In this document: positions 6,647 through 13,200 of the stretch, piece after piece
How positions within the stretch are numbered: the stretch's first letter is position 1
Layout: each line of letters begins with the position of its first letter
DNA from: Erysipelotrichaceae bacterium
Lineage (GTDB): Bacteria > Bacillota_I > Bacilli_A > Erysipelotrichales > Erysipelotrichaceae
NCBI GenBank assembly: GCA_020026035.1
Contig: JAHHRC010000035.1
Span: 1 to 13,339 of the forward strand
Reading direction: 5' to 3'
Length of the DNA: 13,339 nucleotides
Position numbers and translations under genes: made by a program
The notes under the pieces: model-generated
The model's database searches: none
Seen by the model: only the letters and a program-made list of their open reading frames with translations
What the model was told of the DNA's origin: nothing

Positions 6647-7977
6647 AAAAGACCCTTTTCTACAAGCTCATTACGACAAGCATCGGCACAATCCCAATCC
6701 TTTTCTTTCTTCGCATTTTCCCACTTGATAAATAGCGCTTTGTCTTCCTCACTCATCGTTACACTTTCCACAACAATTCCCAACACTTTCAACATCTTCT
6801 CAATCGCATTGCGATAAGTAACGGCTGTTTCAAAATCAATTTCTCTTACACGTAACGCTTGATTCAACTTCTTCACCGCTTCAAAAATCACCGAATACGC
6901 ATTTGGTGTATTTAAGTCATCATCCATTTGATCTAAGAACGAACGATACAACTCTGCATCATATTCACCTGTATTTTCAAACCCAGCTAAACATGCCTTA
7001 ATATCAAACTGCTTCAACGGATTAAGAACCTTATCCAATTCCTTACGAGCTGTTTCAACCGTTTCTTCCGAGAAGTTTAATTCCTTACGATAATGCACAG
7101 AACTCATCAACCAACGTGTCAAATTCGTTCCAAGCTTACTTGCAATATCCTTTGCCCATAGCACATTTCCAAGAGACTTACTCATCTTATCTCCATCAAT
7201 GTTTACCATCGCATTGTGCATCCAATAATTCGCCAAACAGTTGCCATGCATCGACTCTTGTTGGGCCACTTCATTTTCATGATGTGGGAAACGCAAATCC
7301 ATTCCACCACCATGAATATCAATCAAATGCCCCATATTATTGTTAATCATGACAACACATTCCGTATGCCAGCCAGGTCTTCCTTCTCCCCAAGGAGAAT
7401 TCCACTTAATCCCAAGATCTGTCTTCTTCCATAACGCAAAGTCAAACGGATTCTTCTTCGCCGTATTTTCTTCAATACGACTACCAGCCTCTAACTGATC
7501 CAAACGTTGGTGACTAATTTCCCCATACGTAGGAACCGAATCCACCGAGAAATACACATCCCCATCGACTTCATAGGCATGCCCCTTTTCCACAAGTTCA
7601 TTGATAAAGCCAATGATTTCATCCATCGTTTCCGTTACACGTGGAGTAATATCTGGAAGTTCTGTATTCAATAACTTACGCACATTCGTATACGCTTCAA
7701 TATAACGTTCAGCAACTTCCTTCTCACTTACACCCTCATCATGAGCCTTCTTAATAATCTTATCGTCCACATCGGTAAAGTTTGAAACATATTGAACCTT
7801 ATATCCTTCTGCTTCAAACGTACGCTTCAACACATCAAACACAATCATCGGACGTGCATTTCCAATATGGGCATGGTTATACACCGTAGGCCCACACACA
7901 TACATCTTCACTTCACCTTCCGTAATCGGCTTGAATTCTTCCACTTTCAAATTCTTCGTGTTATATAGTTTAATCAT
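6643..7977 (-). CDS. cysS: Cysteinyl-tRNA synthetase
   Basis: Class I aminoacyl-tRNA synthetase of 444 residues that charges tRNA-Cys with cysteine. CGPTVYNHAHIGNARP carries the HIGN form of the HIGH motif (about 37-40) and zinc ligand C28. FTDVDDKIIKKA follows. GWHTEC and HGGGMDLRFPHHENE give the other zinc ligands (C, H, E) that select cysteine without editing, and KMSKSLGN is the second ATP motif. The C-terminal DALR and anticodon-binding part is slightly short, giving a total about 20 residues below the usual 460-470. An upstream in-frame start at 8043 is rejected because that stretch is the T-box antiterminator and terminator. The ATG at 7977 follows GGAAGGGAAGAG. First gene of the cysS-mrnC-rlmB-sigma operon, controlled by the T-box leader. 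Confidence 0.97.
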   Translation of the reverse strand: MIKLYNTKNLKVEEFKPITEGEVKMYVCGPTVYNHAHIGNARPMIVFDVLKRTFEAEGYKVQYVSNFTDVDDKIIKKAHDEGVSEKEVAERYIEAYTNVRKLLNTELPDITPRVTETMDEIIGFINELVEKGHAYEVDGDVYFSVDSVPTYGEISHQRLDQLEAGSRIEENTAKKNPFDFALWKKTDLGIKWNSPWGEGRPGWHTECVVMINNNMGHLIDIHGGGMDLRFPHHENEVAQQESMHGNCLANYWMHNAMVNIDGDKMSKSLGNVLWAKDIASKLGTNLTRWLMSSVHYRKELNFSEETVETARKELDKVLNPLKQFDIKACLAGFENTGEYDAELYRSFLDQMDDDLNTPNAYSVIFEAVKKLNQALRVREIDFETAVTYRNAIEKMLKVLGIVVESVTMSEEDKALFIKWENAKKEKDWDCADACRNELVEKGLL

Positions 7978-8206
7978 TTCTCTTCCCTTCCTACAAAAAT
8001 AAAGAGCGCCCTTACAAAAAGGCGCTTCTTTGCGTTGTTCCACTTTAAGTAATAAACATGCATCGTAACGCCATGCCCACGTATCTTCCTACTACCTTCA
8101 AAAGATCCCTCAAGGACGCATTCTACAACCTACTCCATAAGGTGTTTTCACCAGCCACACCCTCTCTACCTATGTTTCAAATGTATACTATTTCCCATCA
8201 ACAGTT
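7978..8206 (-). promoter_or_regulatory. T-box riboswitch leader, cysteine specific
   Basis: This leader RNA senses uncharged tRNA-Cys. Stem I has an AGUA box (about 8190-8187) and a bulged upper helix in which CAUAG and GGUGU pair with ACACC and UUAUG. The distal loop contains GGCUGGUG. The specifier loop carries GAA followed by UGC (8120-8118), the Cys codon. The T-box is AAAGTGGAACAACGC (8046-8032). Its bulge UGGA can pair with a tRNA 3' end of U-CCA, and tRNA-Cys has U at the discriminator position, so specifier and bulge agree. AAAG and CGC of the T-box can pair with GCG and CUUU in the 5' side of the terminator, giving the antiterminator. Uncharged tRNA-Cys is expected to turn the operon on. 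The T-box sequence departs from the canonical ACCGCG end. Stem III is probably GCAU with AUGC near 8062-8078. Confidence 0.9.
7995..8031 (-). terminator. T-box regulated intrinsic terminator before cysS
   Basis: AAAGAAGCGCC (8031-8021) pairs with GGCGCTCTTT (8010-8001) with one bulged A. It is followed by ATTTTT (8000-7995) on the minus strand. Its 5' half is shared with the T-box antiterminator, so the two structures exclude each other. Confidence 0.9.
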
Positions 8207-8212
8207 TTCAAT

Positions 8213-8241
8213 ATCATACATGATACCACAAGGAATGACAA
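8213..8241 (-). promoter_or_regulatory. Promoter of the cysS operon
   Basis: The minus strand has TTGTCA (8241-8236), a 17-base spacer and TATGAT (8218-8213). The transcription start is expected near 8206, just upstream of stem I. It sits right behind the stop codon of the upstream membrane-protein gene. The -35 lies in a small hairpin (8230-8247, AAGGAAT with ATTCCTT). Confidence 0.75.
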
Positions 8242-8245
8242 TTCC

Positions 8246-9106
8246 TTATGCCTCATTCTTATCCATCTTCACATTGATCGTTTCTTCTAATTTACTGGCA
8301 ATCTTCGCCGTCGCTTTGCCTTCTTCATAGAACTCAAGATCCGACTTTTCCCCTGGCTCTTTCATGCGCAATTGACGCTCTTCGACCCACTTCGTTGTAT
8401 GCTTATGCATCGACCAGTAGCCAAACAAACTCACAATACCAGCCCCAACAACATCGGTAATAATATCCTGCATCGTATCCATCAAGGCATTACGACCAAT
8501 AAACTGAATCCCATCTTCAGTCATAAACTTCTGCATATTAAGCCCCAATAGACCATCAAATGTAAACTCATAAATCTCCCAGATTGCCCCACACGTTACC
8601 GCAAAACTAAAGGCAAACAAGGCAATAAATCCCGGTGTTAAATCAAACACAAAACGCTTCGACTTATTCAAAATCGAAATCAACGAGAAGGCCAAAGAAC
8701 CAAGCATTCCTGCTGAGAAGAAGTGTAAGAACGTATCCCAATGTGGCACATTGTAATAAAAACTACGCACTTCCCCTAAGAAAATCGAACAATACAAGAA
8801 AATCACAAACGGAATTAACATCTTACTTGGAAAGACAACATTCATCGTCCGTTCTACTTTTCTTGGCAAGTTCATACAAAGAATCCCTAGGATACTTTCA
8901 ACAAACATCAACGTGTAATACGTCTTAGGATGCACATTCGGTGGCGTGCTACCCGTTACTTCACTTGGTGCTAAAAAAATCAAAATCCCAATAATCACCA
9001 CCGATGACCACATCGTAAAATTCACAAAACGAAAGATAAATCGCTCTGTCTTCTTTTTCTTAAGCATTTGTTCTTCAGTTGTAAGAAGACGCTTCTTTTT
9101 ACCCAT
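8246..9106 (-). CDS. Six-span membrane protein, YjdF/DUF2238-like
   Basis: This 286-residue protein has a basic cytosolic N-terminus (MGKKKRLL and KKKK) and about six membrane segments, near residues 28-46, 62-80, 95-115, 125-146, 156-176 and 211-232. A charged cytosolic tail of about 50 residues follows. The conserved pattern is VPHWDTFLHFFSAGM (119-133), GAIWEIYEF (173-181) and DTMQDIITDVVGAG (210-223). I associate these polar motifs inside or beside membrane spans with the YjdF/DUF2238 family, whose function is unknown. The repeated H, D and E could coordinate a metal or protons, but that is speculation. The ATG at 9106 follows GAGGT by five bases and lies only 8 bases after the GYF_2 gene stop, so it is the last gene of a three-gene unit with the HTH-RCC1 protein. 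No proper terminator follows before the cysS promoter. Confidence 0.85.
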   Translation of the reverse strand: MGKKKRLLTTEEQMLKKKKTERFIFRFVNFTMWSSVVIIGILIFLAPSEVTGSTPPNVHPKTYYTLMFVESILGILCMNLPRKVERTMNVVFPSKMLIPFVIFLYCSIFLGEVRSFYYNVPHWDTFLHFFSAGMLGSLAFSLISILNKSKRFVFDLTPGFIALFAFSFAVTCGAIWEIYEFTFDGLLGLNMQKFMTEDGIQFIGRNALMDTMQDIITDVVGAGIVSLFGYWSMHKHTTKWVEERQLRMKEPGEKSDLEFYEEGKATAKIASKLEETINVKMDKNEA

Positions 9107-9114
9107 ACACTACC

Positions 9115-9324
9115 TCAACTATTTTCTTTCGTCTCTTCCTGCTTGATATAGAAACTATAAATCGAATTTCCAATCAATAACCACTCTTCCAAGTCCACCA
9201 TCCAGATGTAGTCCTCTTCGGTAAGAATGCCCTGTTGAATCAAACGAATCAATTCCACATCGCTAAAAGGACCATACTTTTCACCATCTCCCTTGGTGTA
9301 ATACCAAAGCTTTTCTTCATTCAT
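9115..9324 (-). CDS. Small GYF_2 (DUF4339) domain protein
   Basis: This 69-residue protein is almost entirely one GYF_2 domain. WYYTKGDGEKYGPFS comes first, then ELIRLIQQGILTEEDYIW and LEEWLLIGN. That is the family pattern of W-Y, G-P-F/V, E-L, G-I/L and a final W. GYF domains bind proline-rich peptides in eukaryotes. The bacterial GYF_2 version is common next to membrane segments, and its ligand is not established. The frame stays open upstream to 9432, but that stretch is the tail of the 831-residue gene in another frame. The ATG at 9324 has a perfect AGGAGG seven bases before it, overlapping the stop codon of that gene. Translational coupling suggests the two products work in fixed ratio. 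No signal or membrane segment, so it is probably cytosolic. Confidence 0.88.
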   Translation of the reverse strand: MNEEKLWYYTKGDGEKYGPFSDVELIRLIQQGILTEEDYIWMVDLEEWLLIGNSIYSFYIKQEETKENS

Positions 9325-9335
9325 ATAAAGTCCTC

Positions 9336-11831
9336 CTATTCCACTACCGCATCGGCTTTTTCTTTCAATGTTACTCGTACGGTTGTACCAATATTTACAA
9401 CACCACTTGGCTCCAATTGATCGATATAGCAATCATCTTCACTACTACAACTATTCACAACTTCCACAACAATTCCCATCGGTTCTACTTTACTCTTAAA
9501 CTCAGAGAATCGTAAATTCTTCAACTGACTCAAATCCACCGACTTAGGCTTATAGTTTCTTCCATAAATCGTAAACTCACTTGGTTGATACGTCTTTGGA
9601 TCTCTAGGATTTGCGACAAACTTAATCGTGTAATTCGAATTCGTTGAAATATCAAAGCCAACATCCTTTGTAAAGGTAAAGGAATTCGTGTATGCAGTCA
9701 CCGTCAAATCACCAACCGTAACCGTATAACTCTCGGCATTTTCATCGCCATTCCATTCCACATACCAACCATTGTCCACTGGCTTATCAATCTGAATCTC
9801 CGGTGTCTTTAGCTTCGATAATGGAATCTTCTTATATTCCGCAATGCGTGATAATTGTTCACTCGCCTCAAACTTCTTATCGTTTTCCTTTGGCATTGCC
9901 GTTACACCAATGGCATACTTCGTACCATCTTCTAACGTATCATGTGGCACAGAGAATGTCGTTTCCTTGATATCACTCTTAAACGAATCTCCCACAACAA
10001 CCGAATAATGATCGGCATTTTCTACACCCTTAAAGGTAATCGTCCAATTCCCCGTTGCCTTATCCATCTTCACTTCTAAGTCCGTAGGTGTTTGTAACTT
10101 CAACTTCTCAGCATTGTAGTTGTATTCCACTTCAACCGGTTCACTTGGCTTCATATCACTCTTCTTCGGATATGCCGTAATCGAAACCTTATAGGTCGTA
10201 TTCGATTCTAACTTATCACTTGGAATCGAAGCCGAAGGAGTCACCGACTTAATCGTCGTAACTGGATCAGTATTAAAGGAAACCGTATAGTATTCCGCAT
10301 ACTTTACTTTATTAAAGCTAACCGTCACATTCGCAGGTGTTACATCAAACTTCACACCACTGACAGACTCTAACACTTCACTCTTATCTTCTTCCTTGTC
10401 TTCTTCCAATTCACTAGGATCTGGCAATTCTTCCATCACCCGATACAACTTCTTACGATTATCACCAGCTCCAAGAATCTCACCATTGTTAGTAATCGCA
10501 ATCAATGTCTCATTCCGAGCCGCAATGTATTTAATACTCTTTAAGGCTTTCACATCTTCGACAAAGTCTTCATCACTCGAGGCAACACTTACAAGCCCCT
10601 TCGCAAGCGATGCGACAAAGTCATTTCCAACCGCTACTGCCTCCATCGAAGCCCAAGTAGCTGTATTACTTGTACTACCTGTACCAATCGCAAACGTATT
10701 CACACGGCCATTACTATCCAAAACCGCAATCTGATTTTGGCCAACCGATACCTTCGCTACATTCGATAATCCTTCTAATTGGTCTTTCGATGCAACCTCA
10801 CCACCTACATGGATCTTATGATTCCCATCAAGACCTAGCACAACATTTCCACAAGCATATACTTCTTGAATGTCTTGCCACTGACTTATCGTCTTACTTA
10901 GTGTTGGATTGCCACTGCATTCCAATGTTCCATCGACTTTCAAACCAACCACAAAGCGATCACCTGCCGCAATGTCTTTGATTCCTTCCCAATTATTGGT
11001 AAGCTTCGCAATTTCCATGTCACTACATTGCACTTTTCCATTTTCACTTAGAACAACCCCAAAGTTTTGACCACTCGCAATTGCGACTAGCTTATCTTCT
11101 TTAAAACTCGGTACCGCTTCCCCCATGGAATGAATCGAACCCGAATCATCCAAATACATGGTAAAGGTATCACTTATTGCAACCTTCTTGGTCGTTGACA
11201 TTGGTACATGTACTGCATCATTTTTCCCCATATCAAGGAAATACCACAACATGAACACAACCAAAAGACAAGCCCCACCAATGTATAGATACATCTTCAA
11301 CTTTGGATCAAGTTCCTTCTTCTTAGAAACAACCGGACTTTCTTCCTTCTTTTCTACAACCACTTCATCTTCCACAATACGATTCACAACCGTTGGTTCA
11401 AACTGTTGCGTCATTTGAATTGTCGCACCTTGGTTCAAGGACGCTTCAATATTCGACTGTGTATCTCCACTTGCCGGTGCTAAAGTTCCAGCAACTGCCG
11501 GAATATGATCTGCCATATCTTCCGTTAAGCATTCATCACTTTCCACAACCTCACCACTCTTAAAGTTTTGGAACGGAATTTCCACCGATAAATCAAATGG
11601 ATCTAAGGTCTCTAAAACAATTGGCTTTGTATTATCCAATAAGTCCACAATTGGAACATTATAAAGATTTGCCAACTTACGACACACAACAACGCCACAT
11701 ACCGCATTGCCGTTTTCATATTTCATGTATTCATTGACCGGAATATTTAATTCCCGTGCAACATCCGCTTGCGAATAGCCATGGTGCTTACGCAAGGACA
11801 TTAACTTTTCATGTAAACAATTTTTTATCAT
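9336..11831 (-). CDS. Transmembrane Xre-type HTH protein with RCC1-like, FN3-like and PASTA-like extracellular domains
   Basis: This 831-residue protein has a mixed architecture. Residues 7-65 are a clear Xre/Cro helix-turn-helix (LRKHHGYSQADVARELNI and YMKYENG). A polar linker to 170 ends in KKK. One membrane segment lies at about 180-200. Residues 215-460 hold RCC1-like propeller repeats (short strand pairs such as VAIASGQNFGVVLSENGKV, IAAGDRFVVGLKVDG, YACGNVVLGLDG and VAVGNDFVASL). An acidic linker (466-490) follows, then three fibronectin-III-like modules (about 490-573, 578-665, 672-756) with YxVxV strands. The C-terminal 764-826 is PASTA-like, with DLSQLKNLRFSEFKSKVEPMG and later PSGVVNIGTTVRVTL. 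Positive charges before the membrane span put the HTH in the cytosol and the rest outside. That resembles the plan of RodZ and ToxR/CadC-like regulators. Function is inferred only: a cell-surface or wall sensor or morphogenetic factor. The ATG at 11831 follows AAGAGTGAG. First gene of a three-gene unit. Confidence 0.9.
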   Translation of the reverse strand: MIKNCLHEKLMSLRKHHGYSQADVARELNIPVNEYMKYENGNAVCGVVVCRKLANLYNVPIVDLLDNTKPIVLETLDPFDLSVEIPFQNFKSGEVVESDECLTEDMADHIPAVAGTLAPASGDTQSNIEASLNQGATIQMTQQFEPTVVNRIVEDEVVVEKKEESPVVSKKKELDPKLKMYLYIGGACLLVVFMLWYFLDMGKNDAVHVPMSTTKKVAISDTFTMYLDDSGSIHSMGEAVPSFKEDKLVAIASGQNFGVVLSENGKVQCSDMEIAKLTNNWEGIKDIAAGDRFVVGLKVDGTLECSGNPTLSKTISQWQDIQEVYACGNVVLGLDGNHKIHVGGEVASKDQLEGLSNVAKVSVGQNQIAVLDSNGRVNTFAIGTGSTSNTATWASMEAVAVGNDFVASLAKGLVSVASSDEDFVEDVKALKSIKYIAARNETLIAITNNGEILGAGDNRKKLYRVMEELPDPSELEEDKEEDKSEVLESVSGVKFDVTPANVTVSFNKVKYAEYYTVSFNTDPVTTIKSVTPSASIPSDKLESNTTYKVSITAYPKKSDMKPSEPVEVEYNYNAEKLKLQTPTDLEVKMDKATGNWTITFKGVENADHYSVVVGDSFKSDIKETTFSVPHDTLEDGTKYAIGVTAMPKENDKKFEASEQLSRIAEYKKIPLSKLKTPEIQIDKPVDNGWYVEWNGDENAESYTVTVGDLTVTAYTNSFTFTKDVGFDISTNSNYTIKFVANPRDPKTYQPSEFTIYGRNYKPKSVDLSQLKNLRFSEFKSKVEPMGIVVEVVNSCSSEDDCYIDQLEPSGVVNIGTTVRVTLKEKADAVVE

Positions 11832-11855
11832 ATGCTCACTCTTTTCTACGTAACC

Positions 11856-11884
11856 ATTTTACTAGAAATGATGCAAGATACCAA
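11856..11884 (-). promoter_or_regulatory. Promoter of the HTH-RCC1-FN3 unit
   Basis: The minus strand has TTGGTA (11884-11879), a 17-base spacer and TAAAAT (11861-11856). The expected start is near 11849, giving a leader of about 18 bases that contains the ribosome site. Confidence 0.65.
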
Positions 11885-11930
11885 ATTTTCACGCCAAAAA
11901 GCCTTAAAAAAGCGATTACATTCCAGAAAA

Positions 11931-11967
11931 CATAAAAAAGAACAGATTGGAAACCAACCTGCTCTTT
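11931..11967 (-). terminator. Strong intrinsic terminator of gap
   Basis: A 14-bp stem on the minus strand (11967-11954 with 11950-11937) has two G-U pairs and a TTT loop. It is followed by further Ts to 11934. It begins 15 bases after the gap stop codon and separates gap from the next unit. Confidence 0.9.
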
Positions 11968-11981
11968 GAAATTCATTAATC

Positions 11982-12992
11982 TTATAGATTAGCGAAGTAC
12001 TTAATTGTACGAACCATCTGAGATGTGTATGAATTTTCGTTGTCGTACCAAGATACAACTTGAACTTCATATTCATCTGTACCGCATGGAACAACCATTG
12101 TTTGAGTTGCATCAAATACGGAACCGTGTGTTTCGTCGATAATGTCAGTAGAAACTAGTTCTTCTTCTGTGTATCCGAAGGAATCATCAGAAGCAGCCTT
12201 CATAGCTTCGTTGATCTTTTCAACTGTTAGATCCTTAGCGTTAACCTTAGCAAATAGCATTGTTAGAGATCCTGTTGGAACTGGAACACGCTGAGCTGCA
12301 CCGATTAGCTTACCGTCTAATTCAGGAATTACTAGACCGATAGCCTTAGCTGCACCTGAAGAAGCTGGAACGATGTTGATAGCTGCTGCACGGCTACGAC
12401 GTAGGTTACCCTTACGTTGTGGTCCGTCAAGAACCATCTGATCACCTGTGTATCCGTGTACTGTACACATGATACCAGAATCGATTGGAGCTAACTTATG
12501 AAGAGCCTTAGCCATTGGAGCTAAGCAGTTTGTTGTACAGCTAGCTGCTGAAATGATTTGATCATCAGCTGTTAGAATATCGTGGTTTGTACCGAATACG
12601 ATAGTCTTTAGGTCTTTTCCTGCTGGAGCAGAAATAACTACCTTCTTAGCACCTGCTGTTACGTGTGCCATTGCTTTTTCCTTGCTTGTGTAGAATCCTG
12701 TACATTCTAGAACTACGTCTACATCGTATTCTCCCCAAGGAAGATTAGCTGCGTCCTTTTCGCTTAGGATCTTGATTTCCTTACCATCAACTGTGATGCT
12801 GTCTTCACCAGCTGTTACTTCGTGATTCCAGTTACCGTGAGTTGAATCGTGCTTTAGTAAGTATGCAAGCATCGAAGGGCTTGTTAGGTCGTTGATTGCA
12901 ACAACTTCGTATCCCTCAGAAACAAACATTTGTCTGAAAGCTAGACGTCCGATACGTCCAAAACCATTGATCGCTACTTTTACATCTGTCAT
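11982..12992 (-). CDS. gap: Glyceraldehyde-3-phosphate dehydrogenase (NAD-dependent type)
   Basis: This glycolytic enzyme of 336 residues oxidises glyceraldehyde-3-phosphate with phosphate to 1,3-bisphosphoglycerate. It acts as a cytosolic tetramer. The Rossmann motif is INGFGRIGRLAFR (8-20), followed by AINDLTSP with an Asp at 35 that favours NAD over NADP. The catalytic motif is SAASCTTNCLAP with C152, and the helper H179 lies in TVHGYTGDQ. The C-terminal SWYDNENSY motif is intact. Length matches the family (about 335). The ATG at 12992 lies 11 bases after AAGGAGG, a somewhat long spacing with a small inverted repeat between them; the in-frame TTG upstream (13019) is rejected because it precedes the ribosome site. 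Its codon use and base balance differ from its neighbours in the way of a highly expressed gene. Single-gene unit with strong promoter and terminator. The promoter and a probable cre site point to sugar-dependent regulation. Confidence 0.98.
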   Translation of the reverse strand: MTDVKVAINGFGRIGRLAFRQMFVSEGYEVVAINDLTSPSMLAYLLKHDSTHGNWNHEVTAGEDSITVDGKEIKILSEKDAANLPWGEYDVDVVLECTGFYTSKEKAMAHVTAGAKKVVISAPAGKDLKTIVFGTNHDILTADDQIISAASCTTNCLAPMAKALHKLAPIDSGIMCTVHGYTGDQMVLDGPQRKGNLRRSRAAAINIVPASSGAAKAIGLVIPELDGKLIGAAQRVPVPTGSLTMLFAKVNAKDLTVEKINEAMKAASDDSFGYTEEELVSTDIIDETHGSVFDATQTMVVPCGTDEYEVQVVSWYDNENSYTSQMVRTIKYFANL

Positions 12993-13004
12993 GTCTAAAT
13001 AGAC
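12993..13004 (-). repeat. Small inverted repeat between gap ribosome site and start codon
   Basis: The minus strand reads GTCTATTTAGAC immediately before the ATG and after AAGGAGG. The arms GTCT and AGAC can pair around ATTT. The hairpin is weak; it may shorten the effective ribosome-site spacing or be an operator half, but neither is shown. Confidence 0.4.
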
Positions 13005-13031
13005 CTCCTTAAATTTCAATGTTACATAAAG

Positions 13032-13060
13032 ATTATAGGGAATTTAGACCCTTTCGTCAA
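13032..13060 (-). promoter_or_regulatory. Near-consensus sigma-A promoter of gap
   Basis: The minus strand has TTGACG (13060-13055), a 17-base spacer and TATAAT (13037-13032). The expected start is near 13025, giving a leader of about 32 bases to the ATG. It is the best promoter in the window, as expected for gap. Confidence 0.88.
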
Positions 13061-13094
13061 TTGTGAAAGGTTAAACAAAACAACTAATATAAAA

Positions 13095-13108
13095 TGTAAG
13101 CGATTGCA
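13095..13108. promoter_or_regulatory. Probable cre (CcpA-binding) site upstream of gap
   Basis: TGTAAGCGATTGCA matches the catabolite-responsive consensus TGWAANCGNTNWCA at every fixed position but one (G for W at position 12). It is centred about 76 bases upstream of the predicted gap transcription start. Sites upstream of the -35 usually go with CcpA activation, as at ackA and pta in Bacillus. CcpA binding here is inferred. Confidence 0.55.
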
Positions 13109-13200
13109 TACCGCAAATACCCTTCAATTTCACATAATCTTCCCATTGTAAATCGATAATTAAACAAATTTCTTCTACACTCCCTTTCAACATTGTCAAT

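Noticed and set aside
7978..8043. Longer N-terminus for cysS starting at 8043
   Set aside because: The extra codons cover the T-box and its terminator, and the family alignment starts at MIKLYNT.
8230..8247. Hairpin AAGGAAT/ATTCCTT as terminator of the membrane-protein gene
   Set aside because: No T run follows the stem on the minus strand, and it overlaps the -35 of the cysS promoter.
8058..8330. Plus-strand 90-codon open frame over the T-box leader
   Set aside because: It covers a structured regulatory RNA and the tail of a minus-strand gene, with no ribosome site or recognisable domain.
9325..9432. Longer N-terminus for the GYF_2 protein
   Set aside because: It lies within the coding end of the 831-residue gene, has no domain, and the perfect AGGAGG fixes the start at 9324.
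11885..11930. Possible second regulatory element between gap and the HTH gene
   Set aside because: Only A/T-rich sequence with short repeats of GCC and A runs; no convincing pairing or known motif.
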